A stretch of 64,000 nucleotides of DNA, taken from Polystyrenella longa (GTDB taxonomy: Bacteria; Planctomycetota; Planctomycetia; Planctomycetales; Planctomycetaceae). This document shows, in pieces, positions 10,056 through 20,450 of the stretch. The notes beneath the pieces were generated by a model. That model was not told the DNA's origin. It searched no databases and was given only the letters and a program-made list of their open reading frames with translations. The translations under genes were made by a program, and so were the position numbers. Location of the stretch: NCBI RefSeq assembly GCF_007750395.1, contig NZ_CP036281.1, forward strand, positions 3,433,001-3,497,000, given 5' to 3'. Each line of letters begins with the position of its first letter. Within the stretch, counting starts at the first letter, position 1.

Positions 10056-13000
10056 TCAATTCCCGGGGGCGGGTCGTCCGGTTGGTGTAAACATCGGTTG
10101 ACTGGAAAAGGAGAATGGAGGAACCAGCATCGCCGGGGCCCGCATTGCGTCTCGCACGGGAATACTGTCAAACAGCCGTTTGATCGCATTGTCAAAGGTC
10201 ACAATGGGCCGGTTTACGTTTCCACGCACTTTAACACCTACAAAGTCTCGCGAGGCGAGATTTACCACTTCATTCACAATCGGAAGCGGTAGATTGTTTC
10301 GAGGTACAACTGAATAGAAGTCGAGGTTCAGCTGACCATCGAATCGAGCCGTTCCCTGACCGTACATTCCAATCGAATCACCCTGCAGTTGAATCCGATT
10401 GAATCGAAACTGCTTTTGTGAGATATCATATTCTGCAAAAGCGGTTTTGAACGCCGTTTTGTCCTGTGGAATCAACCCACCCAGTTCGTTGAACATTTGT
10501 AAAAAGACGGGCAACTCGTACAGAGCTGCGGGGCTGATGAGAATCTGCCCGTTACCTCCGATTGCGGACATGTTATTGCCCTGCCCTTTTAATTCAATCC
10601 AACTGTTAATCACCCCTCGTAAATTATGGGTACCAGGCAGATACAACCGGGCATATTCTTCAAGGAGGCCGCCCTCCATGATGATTTTCAGTTTATAGAT
10701 GGTATCCTCCTCAATGAGAGAATCCCCTTCGAGCGAAATAGTTCCCCCGATCGCTTTGGCGGTTACAGGACGAATTTTGTCTTTGTCTATCGGGAAGTGG
10801 ACGGGACGAATTGGTTTCGGAACAGACCCGACCCACAATCGTCGGTCGACCAGAAAATAGGGACCTTGAATATTGGTTAATTGATAGTCGCCCCATAACT
10901 CCGCTGATTCGATATCGATTTCGCCTGTCATCTCGACGTTTTGACCATTGAAAATTCCGCGGCTGGTGACGTTGCCCCGGACTTGATCCAACTCCACGCC
11001 GGCCCAGACATCCGATCCCGACAGGACTGTCTCGACATTCCAACCGGCCGTCACGGGAAGCTGCGGATCTGTCGAACCGCGTAGATCGAGCGTGCCCGAA
11101 AGGGAAATTGGATTTCCTTCCGGATTTAGTTCTTCGACCACATTTCTTAAATCGGGGGGCAACGCGAGACGAAACATACGGTCGGGGATCAGGTCGTCCA
11201 CATGCAATTTGGCGAAATGCACCCGCCAATCCTGGGCGTCCAGATATTCGGCCCAGTCGATGATCCCAATCATCTGAACCCGGGTATTATCGTGCTGTCC
11301 GTGAAAAGATTTAATCTGAATCGAGGGATGAACTTGATTTTGAACGAAGTCCGACTGGCGATGGGCATATTCAAACTCGCCCTCAATGTTTTTGATCGGA
11401 TAGGGAAAACAATCCATCGTCATTTCACCCTGACTCACATTGAGCTTAGGAAGACGGATTGAAGGTGGAGTTCCTTTGTCCCAATCAACCAGAGCGATCA
11501 GGTCGAGACGTCCGCGGGGAGACAATTGATCCCAAACAGTTTGTATTTCCGGAGAAAGCGCCTGCTTCAGCTGCGCATCAAACCAACCTCCTTTGGCGTC
11601 GATCTTCAGACTTAAATGACCAGGCTCCGTCGAGGCATCGTATAGACCTTCCGCCATTAGAGTCGTCTGGCCATTCCGACCCAGCAACTCCTGAAAATAC
11701 CAGACCTTTTCATGGTTGTCGTATTGCAATCTGCCTGTCATGTCATTTACTGGATAAGGAAAATGGGCATATTGGATTGCGCCATGATGTAATTGGACAT
11801 CGATGATCTGATGATATTTCTGATCGAGACCAGGTGGTCTGTTCAACTCAACATTGACATCAAGTTGTCCCTGGAGCTGCATCGCATCCAATGTTTTCCT
11901 CAGCGGAGGTGGGCTTGCAGACAGAAGAGCATCGTCAACGGGCAGATTAGAAACTTGAATCTCAAAATGAGACTCCGCTTCGCGTCCCGGATTCTTCAAC
12001 CAACCCACAACCGCAGTTTCCCGCCGCGCGGCCAGTCCGCGAATATCGACTTCCATGATGTCACTGTCGCCAGGCTGCTGGACCGTTCCTTCCACCGCAG
12101 TGAACGGATAAGGAAATTTGACAAAGCGACAACTACCATTTCGGACTTTAGCCAACAGGTTCCGATGTTTTAGCCCTACGCCCGGTTGAAAATAGAATTC
12201 GACATCAAGATCGAATACTCCCGCCGGATGAAAGTCGTCATACAATTTCGCCAGACCTGGTGTTAATCGAGCTCGCAACTTCTGATCGAGGGTGATATTG
12301 CGGCATTTAAGATCAATATCGAAACTGGCTTTCTCGGGCTGTCGGGCGACTTTTCCTGATGCCTGAATGCCGGCAGGCCCATTCATGGCGGTCAGTTTTT
12401 CGATCGTGATCAGATCGTTGTCCCAGACAACCGTCCCCTTCAAATCACTAAGCGGAAAAGGGAGAATCCGGTTGGTGAGCTTTCCATCTTTGAAATCAAA
12501 TTTGAATTTGAAATCAGGCTCTTCCGTCGGTGATGTTTTGGTAACTTGGAAATCGAGGTCGAATAGAACACCGACTCCGAAATCCGGAATTTCATCCGTG
12601 TGAACAGCAGTGGACGAGAGCGAGACATTCGAAACGGCAGCCGTCTGAGCAATGACTTCGTCCTGCTGCGCCGGGTAATTATTGAGAAAGGTGTCGAAAT
12701 TCTGGAGTTTGGTTAAAAGCTCCGGGGACTGCCCTGCAATGAGTGATAAGAATTCGCCCTGCGTTTTGACTTCCGCAATGGAACCACTCACGTCCCATTC
12801 GCCCGTATCGACACTCCAGTTCCCTTTGATAGCCAGACGCCCGACCTGATTGATATGGGTAAGGCCTTCAATGGAAACGTTGCGACGTCCCGTTGGAATG
12901 AGTCGCACATTTGCCTGTTCAATATAAACTTCACCGGGAGGGCGATCCCCTCCATTTTCCAGAATAACTCGATATCGAGCATCGCGCACTTCGATTTCCG

Positions 13001-13424
13001 GAACTGGTTCTTCGGATCGAGGCGGCGGGCTCAGTTGCTCCCAGTTCCACATCCCCTGAGCATTTCTCAACAGGTTGATGGAGGGACGTTTGAGAATCAG
13101 CTTCTGAACCTGTATATGCTGATTTGCTTTGAATTGTTCGACGTCGATCTGCACGATCACTTCGGGCAGTTGTAGAAGCGACCGTTTAGTATGGTCTCCC
13201 TGAATCGTCACATCGTAGATGTGGATCTGGCTTTTCCAATCGTAACGCGTTCTTCCTATCTGGATATTCCAGTCAGGCAGCAGTTCCTCAAGCTGAGCGG
13301 TCAGCTGCGACTTCAGCAGTTCATCTGAACGCATCCAGAACCACATTGCCGAACCGCCGACTGTCGTTAACAGCAGCAGAATGCAGATGAAGTACCAGCG
13401 TATTGATTTCCCGATACGAGCCAT
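10056..13424 (-). CDS. AsmA-like inner-membrane-anchored giant protein
   Basis: 1122-residue protein with one N-terminal transmembrane anchor (about residues 9-28) and a very long periplasmic part of beta-rich repeated modules, each with patterns such as hydrophobic-x-G-x-hydrophobic. The C-terminal portion (GQGTARFDGQLNLDFYSV, then GVKVRGNVNRPIVTFDN) is typical of AsmA/TamB-like C-terminal domains. AsmA-like proteins are thought to form long grooves carrying phospholipid between membranes or to aid outer-membrane assembly; that role here is inference. Modules around FPYPI/FPYPV recur several times (KFPYPFTAVEG, HFPYPVNDMTG, CFPYPIKNIEG), showing internal duplication. The ATG at 13424 has GGAA five to six bases before it. 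The neighbouring membrane glycosyltransferase, 200 bases upstream, may belong to the same envelope theme. Confidence 0.8.
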   Translation of the reverse strand: MARIGKSIRWYFICILLLLTTVGGSAMWFWMRSDELLKSQLTAQLEELLPDWNIQIGRTRYDWKSQIHIYDVTIQGDHTKRSLLQLPEVIVQIDVEQFKANQHIQVQKLILKRPSINLLRNAQGMWNWEQLSPPPRSEEPVPEIEVRDARYRVILENGGDRPPGEVYIEQANVRLIPTGRRNVSIEGLTHINQVGRLAIKGNWSVDTGEWDVSGSIAEVKTQGEFLSLIAGQSPELLTKLQNFDTFLNNYPAQQDEVIAQTAAVSNVSLSSTAVHTDEIPDFGVGVLFDLDFQVTKTSPTEEPDFKFKFDFKDGKLTNRILPFPLSDLKGTVVWDNDLITIEKLTAMNGPAGIQASGKVARQPEKASFDIDLKCRNITLDQKLRARLTPGLAKLYDDFHPAGVFDLDVEFYFQPGVGLKHRNLLAKVRNGSCRFVKFPYPFTAVEGTVQQPGDSDIMEVDIRGLAARRETAVVGWLKNPGREAESHFEIQVSNLPVDDALLSASPPPLRKTLDAMQLQGQLDVNVELNRPPGLDQKYHQIIDVQLHHGAIQYAHFPYPVNDMTGRLQYDNHEKVWYFQELLGRNGQTTLMAEGLYDASTEPGHLSLKIDAKGGWFDAQLKQALSPEIQTVWDQLSPRGRLDLIALVDWDKGTPPSIRLPKLNVSQGEMTMDCFPYPIKNIEGEFEYAHRQSDFVQNQVHPSIQIKSFHGQHDNTRVQMIGIIDWAEYLDAQDWRVHFAKLHVDDLIPDRMFRLALPPDLRNVVEELNPEGNPISLSGTLDLRGSTDPQLPVTAGWNVETVLSGSDVWAGVELDQVRGNVTSRGIFNGQNVEMTGEIDIESAELWGDYQLTNIQGPYFLVDRRLWVGSVPKPIRPVHFPIDKDKIRPVTAKAIGGTISLEGDSLIEEDTIYKLKIIMEGGLLEEYARLYLPGTHNLRGVINSWIELKGQGNNMSAIGGNGQILISPAALYELPVFLQMFNELGGLIPQDKTAFKTAFAEYDISQKQFRFNRIQLQGDSIGMYGQGTARFDGQLNLDFYSVVPRNNLPLPIVNEVVNLASRDFVGVKVRGNVNRPIVTFDNAIKRLFDSIPVRDAMRAPAMLVPPFSFSSQPMFTPTGRPAPGN

Positions 13425-13624
13425 TAGATTCCAAATTCATCCGTGAGTCTGGGGGGACACCAAAGGCAGCGGGTGTCCAAAGACGGAAGCGAAGATCAAA
13501 ACAAAACCGGGTTGCAGATCGATTCTTTAACAACATCCTGCTGTTAACCAGGCGAAAAATAGCCGGATTGCATTTTCGTGACCTAAGTCAGTTTACTCAA
13601 CCCCATTTCTCATGAAAACAGGCT

Positions 13625-14878
13625 TTATTTCGCATTCATCCTGACGGCACCTTGCTCATCTATCTCTCTATTATTTCTCGACTTAGACAAAAACAGAGCC
13701 GCCAGAATCAATAAAGGATACTCAGCCGGAAGTCGATATCTGAGAGAACCGACAAAGAGCATGTGAATTACGGCAAAATAAATAAGCGGCGTCAAAGTGT
13801 AAAACAGAAGGTCACTGCGGTTACGAAATCGCCAGATTGCCAGAAGAACGACTAGATACAGGATCGTATTCAAACCGCCGATCCCCCAAGCGATCAAAGG
13901 CGAGGACACTTCCTCTGCAACAGGCCAAGGTCGCCAGAAGCGGACTGCTTTGAGACCGGCCAGTTCAAACGACCGCCACGGATTTTTACGGGCAAACTGC
14001 CACGCACGCTGACGGTATTCCTGATCGACTTCGTATTCGGACATCGTCGCAGGAAGATTGTCCGTCTCAAAGAAAGTCATGTCACTCGCACCCGTGGCGT
14101 TTGGATTGAAGCCATCGTATAGGCTGGGACCGCTCCATAATGAAGTCACGACGAACTGCCCGCTTACCTGGTAGTTTCGGTAGACCCAGGGCGAAAGCGT
14201 CAGTGCCATCCCGATGAGAATAAGGAGTAGATTACGTCCCACAATCGTTTTTCTTTGTTGAACAAACAATTGATATACGGCCCAGATTAATGGAAACAAT
14301 ATCCAGACCGGCCGCATGTAGGTTGCAACAGCCGCGAGTACGCCCGCCATCACGGGGAAAAGGGAGGAGTCGGGGTGTGCCTGTATCCGTTGCAGACTCC
14401 AGAGACTGGCCAACAGTGAGGCCGCGAAGCAGGTTTCACTCAGGATCACCACACTGAAACCAGCCATCACAGGATGCAGTGCCACCAGCCATGCCGCCAG
14501 GATCGCTGTTTTTCCATCCGCCAATTCCAGAGCGAGGCGATAACAGAGATAAACGGCAAGTACCCCAAACAAGGCCAGCCAGATCCGCGCCGCCAGAAAA
14601 GATCCCTCGAATAGTTTGATTGGTATCGTCAACACAACGGGAAAGCCAGGCATCCGTAGAATCTGACGCGGAGGATCGTAAATTTCATAAGGTTCGCCAG
14701 CGGCAATGTTCGACGCCAGTTCCCAGTAACCAGCGGCGTCACCCGCAATCAGGAACGACCGGTCGGGAGTCTGGTCAAGATAGATCTGCAGCCCAAGAGC
14801 CAGCACCAACCGCACGCTTAACGCGACCAGCAGGAGCACTCGTATTGAACTAAAACAATTCCGGGACCAGGCCTCCAA
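13625..14878 (-). CDS. Polytopic membrane glycosyltransferase, GT39/ArnT-like
   Basis: 417-residue integral membrane protein with about ten hydrophobic helices and the first-loop acidic motif GDAAGYWELA after the first helix, as in lipid-linked-sugar mannosyl/arabinosyl transferases of the GT-C fold. PGFPVVLTIPIKLF and HPVMAGFSVVILSETCF are typical of the PMT_2-like families. It would transfer a sugar from a polyprenyl carrier on the outer face of the inner membrane. The start is a TTG at 14878: GGAG lies nine bases upstream, an in-frame TAA lies three codons before it, and the next methionine is 74 residues in, which would remove the acidic loop. Acceptor is unknown. Confidence 0.8.
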   Translation of the reverse strand: MEAWSRNCFSSIRVLLLVALSVRLVLALGLQIYLDQTPDRSFLIAGDAAGYWELASNIAAGEPYEIYDPPRQILRMPGFPVVLTIPIKLFEGSFLAARIWLALFGVLAVYLCYRLALELADGKTAILAAWLVALHPVMAGFSVVILSETCFAASLLASLWSLQRIQAHPDSSLFPVMAGVLAAVATYMRPVWILFPLIWAVYQLFVQQRKTIVGRNLLLILIGMALTLSPWVYRNYQVSGQFVVTSLWSGPSLYDGFNPNATGASDMTFFETDNLPATMSEYEVDQEYRQRAWQFARKNPWRSFELAGLKAVRFWRPWPVAEEVSSPLIAWGIGGLNTILYLVVLLAIWRFRNRSDLLFYTLTPLIYFAVIHMLFVGSLRYRLPAEYPLLILAALFLSKSRNNREIDEQGAVRMNAK

Positions 14879-15148
14879 CTCAGATTACTCCATCGAGAGA
14901 AAGACTATGCAATTAAAAGGGAGAGACTCAGTTGCTATCCTAACTTCCCGCTGACATAAGAACCAATCAGAAAGTATTGATTTACGCTTCACCCTATCCT
15001 TCCGCCATTGTCTTGGCTGGGGTTCTAACTGGCCTGCAAAACGAGTCACGGAAAAACCCCCTATGGATGTTATCGTCATTCCGTTGTTATAGAATGCACT
15101 TTCTGATTTATAGTTCTTAACCGCTCCTTTGCTGAAAGTCTCCCTCCC

Positions 15149-16090
15149 ATGACTGAACCGCTGGTTTTCCTGAAAGGGGAAATGGTCCCTGCATCGCAGG
15201 CACATCTGAATATTTATGATCAGGGAATCGTTCTGGGCGCAACCGTAACGGAAATGATCCGCACGTTTCGCCATCAACCGTTCCGGCTGAAAGAACATAT
15301 CGACCGGTTATTTCGTTCCATGAAATATATGGAATTCGACATTCAGCTTACCCGCGAAAATCTCGCAACCAGATTGACCGAATTAGTTCAGCATAACGCA
15401 GGACTGATTGAACAGGATGACGAACTTGGTCTGGTGATTTTTGTCACCCCTGGCGAAAACCTGATGTATGCCGGAAGCGCCGCCGCCGGTGTGAACATGG
15501 TGCCGACCTTGTGTGCACACACCTTCCCGCTCCCGTTTGAGTTCTGGGCTGAGAAAATGCAAACAGGCTCTCATCTGGTGATCAGTTCCACGCGGCACGT
15601 ACCGCCGCAGTGCTATCACCCGAATATGAAATACCGAAGCCGTATGCACTACTATCTGGCGGACTTGGAAGCACGAAAAGTTGATCCTCAGGCAGCGGCC
15701 TTATTGCTCGATTTGAACGGAAATGTAACCGAAACGAGTGGGGCGAATTTCCTGATCGTGGAAGGAGGCACCATTGTCTCGCCTACTCTGACCAACACGT
15801 TACCGGGGGTCAGTCGACAAGTGGTGATTGAGTTAGCCGACGAGTTGGGCATTCCCTTCGAAGTTCGAGACTTCCAGTCATTTCAGGCGATCAACGCTGA
15901 TGAAGCCATGACCACGACGACTCCGTACTGCGTCATGCCAGTAACCAGTATTAATAAACATGCCATTGGTTCGGGGAAACCGGGACCAATCGTTCAACAA
16001 TTGCAGGAAGCTTGGAGCAAGAAAATCGGTTACGATCTATTCGCACAGATTCAGAATGGGGCAACCCGCCGGACTGCAGCACGAACTTGA
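15149..16090 (+). CDS. Class IV PLP aminotransferase (branched-chain / D-amino acid / ADC lyase type)
   Basis: 313-residue class IV PLP enzyme. Recognised by the N-terminal LKGEMVPASQAHLNIYDQG, REHIDR-like LKEHIDRLFRS, PLP lysine in NMKYRSRMHYYLAD, the glutamate motif VTETSGANFLIV, and LPGVSRQVVIELA. The family includes branched-chain aminotransferase, D-alanine aminotransferase and aminodeoxychorismate lyase, and residues seen here do not settle which. It uses an ATG at 15149 with no clear Shine-Dalgarno sequence. It is divergent from the glycosyltransferase and ends about 100 bases before a strong bidirectional terminator. Confidence 0.85.
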   Translation: MTEPLVFLKGEMVPASQAHLNIYDQGIVLGATVTEMIRTFRHQPFRLKEHIDRLFRSMKYMEFDIQLTRENLATRLTELVQHNAGLIEQDDELGLVIFVTPGENLMYAGSAAAGVNMVPTLCAHTFPLPFEFWAEKMQTGSHLVISSTRHVPPQCYHPNMKYRSRMHYYLADLEARKVDPQAAALLLDLNGNVTETSGANFLIVEGGTIVSPTLTNTLPGVSRQVVIELADELGIPFEVRDFQSFQAINADEAMTTTTPYCVMPVTSINKHAIGSGKPGPIVQQLQEAWSKKIGYDLFAQIQNGATRRTAART

Positions 16091-16190
16091 AGTCGCAGGA
16101 TTGTAGATTCAGGTATGAATACGATGACTGAATGGACGCTCTCGGCGACTTTAATCAGATTTAATGCTGCGTTTCGTATCTCGGCAATGA

Positions 16191-16232
16191 AAACAGGGAT
16201 TGGAAACCGAATGTTTCCAATCCCTGTTTTTT
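16191..16232. terminator. Bidirectional rho-independent terminator
   Basis: A perfect 17-bp stem (16191-16207 with 16213-16229) closes a five-base loop and is followed by a T-run on the plus strand and flanked by A's that give a T-run on the minus strand. It lies between two convergent genes and can serve both. Confidence 0.9.
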
Positions 16233-16257
16233 AATTCAGATCTTCACCTGCAGATGA

Positions 16258-17988
16258 TTACTCTTTCAACTGGAACTGAACCGCCAAGGCTCCATTTCCG
16301 ACCGGCACCATGTACGATGCGGAAGTACCGAAGTACTTAGCGATGACTTCGAAATCGGGAAGGACGGTAAAATCGATATCGGGGATCAATGCACCGAGTT
16401 GGCCGGACTGAAAGTTTTCGTAGACCGGTTTAATTTGATCAGTAGGATCAGAAAAACCAATGATCGACGTTTGGGCTGGAAAATGCTCGGCCAGTTTCAG
16501 GTACTTATCACTCTGTACTAAGCTATCCGCTGCAGCGACACCGCGTACAACTTGCTCCAGCAGTTGTACTTCTGTGGTGAAGAAAAAGTAACCTTTGGCG
16601 ACCGCCATCGCCACGGTGGGGGTAGAGGGATTTGGGTTTACAACTTCGTAAATCGTAGTGCCCTGGAATTCACGAGCTTCTCCGGGAAAACCCGGACTTT
16701 CGGCAACGCGAGTGAGGACGTCAGTCATACCTGCCTCGTCCTTCACTTCCGCACCCAACAACATCAGTCCCTGCATATCTTCAATTCCTCCCCCTTTTCC
16801 CGCTTGGGTAAAGAATTGAATATTGCCCGAAAGCTGATCGATCAAGTCCTTCTTGACGTGAATACCAGGGCCATCGGGCTGCTGTGCAAACCCTTCGATC
16901 ATTTGCTCTGTTGCTCCAGGTCCCTGAAAGCTGTCAACGATCGTTACGATCGCATCGTAAGCAGACATGGAATCCCAATTGAAGGCTTGGAAAGAGACGA
17001 CATCGGCAGGGACCCACTCCGCTGGCTTCTGCTCCGCTGCAGGAAACCGCATGACTTTCATAAGGCCACGAGGCTCGGAATCAAGATAGAATAAAGTGCG
17101 GCTGATCGACTCATAGTCACCGACCATGATATCTGAACAGTTACCGATTCCTTTCAGGCTCGTAATACCGAGAGGTTGCAGCATGGCCAACCCCATTTGC
17201 AACTGCATTCCCTGCGGGCCCGAAGCCATCGCGATTGACTGAGTGAGGGCGATCGGATCAATGAAGAAGTTGAATACTGACTCACCCGATTCGGGAAGAC
17301 ATTCCGTTTGGATCTGAGTGTAGACAGGGCTCGATTTGAATGAATCGTCTTCACGACCTTCCCAGCTGTCGAGAACATCTTTTATTCCGACGGTACTGTT
17401 CGATACTAAGAATGTTGTGTCTTTGATACAGAAGACAAGGTCTTGTTCGATAGGCACGTTAGGGTTGGCACCTTTGACTGCGATCACATTCAATGTCGCA
17501 CCGGCGTACTCTTCTTCAACGACTTCCGAACCCTGTTCTTCAGAAGCGGAAAGTGCTTTCGCGATGAGTGCGTCAACTTTATCCCGGCTTTCACCAAATT
17601 CAATTGCCATCATTGCCGCGAATGGAGCTCCGCTTGGTTTGAAAAATGCAAAGGAGGCTTCACCTGACAGGATCGAGTAGAGATCATCCACGGTCATATT
17701 CAGCTCTTCAGCGAGAGCTTCATTGATCTTTTCAGTGATCTGCGTGCAAAACTCCTGAACTTGCTCTTCCTGTAAGAGTTGGTAGAACCGAGTCTGTTTG
17801 TATTTCTCCTGCATCACTTCGACGTTCGGCGCCGAAACGAAAAGGTATGTTTCAGCAGGTAATCGCTGATCGAGCGTAACAGTGTCCGCCGCCAGTACCG
17901 TCTGAGCACAGAGAAGCAGGACAGCGACGCTGCTCAGGAGTGCCTTTTTCAGAGAAGGGAATTCTCGGTATTTCATGTTCTTATCCAT
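16258..17988 (-). CDS. Secreted DUF3352-like protein of unknown function
   Basis: 576-residue protein with an N-terminal signal peptide (hydrophobic residues about 17-32, ending TVLAA) and no later membrane helix. The mature N-terminus, LDQRLPAETYLFVSAPNVEVM, and the segment ending SILSGEASFAFF are typical of DUF3352-type proteins, which are plentiful in planctomycetes and have no assigned activity. No catalytic motif is seen. Start could be the ATG at 17988 or the one four codons later at 17976; the latter has a GGATAAG closer by. It stands alone between a terminator and the protease gene, on the minus strand. Confidence 0.7.
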   Translation of the reverse strand: MDKNMKYREFPSLKKALLSSVAVLLLCAQTVLAADTVTLDQRLPAETYLFVSAPNVEVMQEKYKQTRFYQLLQEEQVQEFCTQITEKINEALAEELNMTVDDLYSILSGEASFAFFKPSGAPFAAMMAIEFGESRDKVDALIAKALSASEEQGSEVVEEEYAGATLNVIAVKGANPNVPIEQDLVFCIKDTTFLVSNSTVGIKDVLDSWEGREDDSFKSSPVYTQIQTECLPESGESVFNFFIDPIALTQSIAMASGPQGMQLQMGLAMLQPLGITSLKGIGNCSDIMVGDYESISRTLFYLDSEPRGLMKVMRFPAAEQKPAEWVPADVVSFQAFNWDSMSAYDAIVTIVDSFQGPGATEQMIEGFAQQPDGPGIHVKKDLIDQLSGNIQFFTQAGKGGGIEDMQGLMLLGAEVKDEAGMTDVLTRVAESPGFPGEAREFQGTTIYEVVNPNPSTPTVAMAVAKGYFFFTTEVQLLEQVVRGVAAADSLVQSDKYLKLAEHFPAQTSIIGFSDPTDQIKPVYENFQSGQLGALIPDIDFTVLPDFEVIAKYFGTSASYMVPVGNGALAVQFQLKE

Positions 17989-18173
17989 TCTGAGTAACGT
18001 AGATAGGTGTAAGCTGAAATCGTGACTTTAGGGATCGTCTTCCGTTAGAGATCATGTCAGTGCGAGTGATTCTCATTTTTATCCGCTGAAAGCGAACTTA
18101 TGATGATAGCCACCCGGAACTCCATTCGTCCTGCAGTGCCGATTCTTTAATTAAACACAGTCGCGTCGGAAAA

Positions 18174-19151
18174 CTATCTGGGAAGTTTGTCAAAGTTCGT
18201 CCGGACGGGTGGGTCGAGGTAGTGGTATCCGGTATTCGGATTTTTTTCATCAAATGCAAACGCATCATAATTATCGAGGAAGTGTTTCAGATACGCAACG
18301 GGAATCGCGAATCCGAGACCTTCACTCAGCTGAAGTTTCATATTAGTCACCCCTAAGACCTCACCCCGCTCATTAAAGAGGGGGCCTCCGGAGTTTCCAG
18401 GATTGATCTGAGCCGTTGTTTGAATAAAGACGATACCTTGAAAATTCCGGTTCCGGGTACTGACGATGCCCTGTGAAACAGAACGTTCCAATCCATGCGG
18501 GTTTCCAATCGCAAAGACATCATCCCCTTCCTGGTAGTCAGCCGACTCCGCCAGATAGACCGGGTGAAAAGGAATCCCCTTCTGTCGGGGAATCTGCAAC
18601 AATGCCAGATCGAAATAGGGGTTCATCGCAATGATTTTGACGTCGTTGATACGATGTCGCGTGAACTCATTTCGTTCGTTCCGCTGAAAAAGGGTAACGG
18701 CAATGCGGGTTTCCTGCTCGACCACATGGTAGTTGGTGATGCAGTAACCATCGTCGTTGATAATAAAACCAGACCCCAGCCCACTGGGAGTTTCAATCAG
18801 GACGACCCCTTTGCCAAACTGTTCTACAAGTTCCTTCAATCCCTTGTCGGGTAAAGTAGCGGTCGAGTAGAGGCTCTTGCTCTCTGCCGGTCCTTTGACC
18901 TCTTCGATCTTCTCCCCCTCTTCAATCGGGCGACGAGTTTTGATCTCCTCAACGGGAATTTTCAGTACATCGACGCCGATATCAACATAAACCAGCGAGG
19001 TATCCGCTTTCAGGACGTCTCCCATAATTTTGTGACCCGATCGAAGTTCGATCACCTCGGCAGCGGATCCCGTAGCGGCCAGCTGCGAAAGAAACAGGAA
19101 CAATATGCCTGCCAATGTGGTCAGCATTCGAACGAAGGAGACAGAAGACAT
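18174..19151 (-). CDS. Secreted trypsin-like serine protease (Deg/HtrA-type without PDZ)
   Basis: 325-residue exported protease. A signal peptide ends around GSAA (residue 31). A short region (about 32-75, [18 protein letters not shown]) resembles the small beta modules found before planctomycete proteases. The chymotrypsin-fold triad is complete: His142 in TNYHVV, Asp181 in YFDLALL and Ser254 in [24 protein letters not shown] and [17 protein letters not shown] match the HtrA family. HtrA/DegP usually has one or two PDZ domains after the protease; this protein ends about 40 residues after [10 protein letters not shown] and has none. Probably a periplasmic quality-control or processing protease. 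Confidence 0.88.
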   Translation of the reverse strand: MSSVSFVRMLTTLAGILFLFLSQLAATGSAAEVIELRSGHKIMGDVLKADTSLVYVDIGVDVLKIPVEEIKTRRPIEEGEKIEEVKGPAESKSLYSTATLPDKGLKELVEQFGKGVVLIETPSGLGSGFIINDDGYCITNYHVVEQETRIAVTLFQRNERNEFTRHRINDVKIIAMNPYFDLALLQIPRQKGIPFHPVYLAESADYQEGDDVFAIGNPHGLERSVSQGIVSTRNRNFQGIVFIQTTAQINPGNSGGPLFNERGEVLGVTNMKLQLSEGLGFAIPVAYLKHFLDNYDAFAFDEKNPNTGYHYLDPPVRTNFDKLPR

Positions 19152-19278
19152 TTTTAAACCGCTGTTTCTGTTTGAGTTAGAAAAGTAAATGAAATTATGG
19201 GGATGAAGTTTGTTGTTATTCGAATTATGTTGTGTGATTTTATGATGATTGAATAATTCTTATCCGTTGGGATAGGAA

Positions 19279-20436
19279 TCATTCAAACCGATAATCGGCA
19301 TGGCAATCGGCACAGTGCTTTTCGAGTCGATCCAGATTTGTTTGAAATGTGCCGAAGTCATTCGCTTGAATCGCGGACTGCATCCCTTTGGCCGTTGTGG
19401 TAAAACCAGCAGCCTCTTCATGATAACCCGCTTCCTCAGCGGAAGGATAGCCCGGAGAGGCAATGATTTTGCCCAGCATGGTAAGGATCGCCGTTTCCCG
19501 CAGGGCAGTTTTCTGTTCCGATTTCAGTTTGCCTTCGGAATCAATATTCTCCGCGAGCCAGTTAAACGCAGACTCCATACGGTACATAACTGCTCCGCGA
19601 TCAACCCGATCACTGAAATTAACTTCTTGATTGACCTGATGATCAAGTGTGACCTGCTCACCGTTCAGTACGGAACGAATCTGCTGAAGCGGAACCTGTG
19701 CCGATGTAAAAGAGGCTCTGCCCGCCGTCTCCGATTGCTCTACCAATCGGGCACCACAATCCACCAGAATCAAAGCTTGCTCTTTCCAACGGAGTTCTTC
19801 CTGCAATTGAGATGCAACCAGAGCGACCGCTTTAAGTGCTTCCGACTCTTCAGCAATTTCATTACGCGTTCGATTGAAGCTACCGAGTTGATTTAAATAC
19901 CCCCCCAGACTAATGGAGATTCGGGTCACTTCTTCTTCTAAAACTGAAGGAGAGACCAGCGAGTCCCAATCGGACGACGACGCACTTTCGTTGGGTTCAT
20001 TAGTAGCACTGGTCATTGAAGGTGAAGAGCCTGCAGCGGGAGCACTCTTAGGATCAGAGTGTGGCGCTGCGGAATTCATAGTGTCACCCGGTGATTTCAA
20101 ATCAGTCGGTTGAACAATGGCGAGCGGCTTTTCGAACCAGATATCGTAAGGAACATCGTCGAGTTGTTTTTTCCCGGTCTCGTTGACGGTGACCCCTGCG
20201 GGTAGCTGGTCGCCGGTGTTCGACGAATTGCCAGCAGATTGAGTCATTTTACCGGTATTAGCGTCACCGGGACGGGTAGCTGAATTCGAACTCTCCGTTG
20301 AATTAGAGAGTGCACCCGCCGAGTTGGATGGGGGTACGGAGTCGTTTCCGCAACCTGGGATCATCAAAAGACAAATCAGGAGAACGATTGTGCCGCGCAG
20401 ATTGGAACAGAGAAACTGTTGCAAGTTCACATCCAT
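19279..20436 (-). CDS. Lipoprotein with C-terminal cytochrome c'-like haem site
   Basis: 385-residue lipoprotein. A hydrophobic stretch (residues 16-28) runs into the lipobox IPGC with Cys29. Residues about 30-165 are low-complexity, rich in Ser, Asn, Thr, Pro and Gly, and look like a flexible tether. The last 220 residues are predicted helical and end in HCADCHADYRF: Cys375, Cys378 and His379 form a CxxCH c-type haem motif. A four-helix domain with the haem site at its very end is the pattern of cytochrome c'. It may bind gas ligands or act in electron transfer outside the inner membrane; the exact role is unknown. No redox partner gene is adjacent. Confidence 0.75.
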   Translation of the reverse strand: MDVNLQQFLCSNLRGTIVLLICLLMIPGCGNDSVPPSNSAGALSNSTESSNSATRPGDANTGKMTQSAGNSSNTGDQLPAGVTVNETGKKQLDDVPYDIWFEKPLAIVQPTDLKSPGDTMNSAAPHSDPKSAPAAGSSPSMTSATNEPNESASSSDWDSLVSPSVLEEEVTRISISLGGYLNQLGSFNRTRNEIAEESEALKAVALVASQLQEELRWKEQALILVDCGARLVEQSETAGRASFTSAQVPLQQIRSVLNGEQVTLDHQVNQEVNFSDRVDRGAVMYRMESAFNWLAENIDSEGKLKSEQKTALRETAILTMLGKIIASPGYPSAEEAGYHEEAAGFTTTAKGMQSAIQANDFGTFQTNLDRLEKHCADCHADYRFE

Positions 20437-20450
20437 GAGCTGAACAAAGT

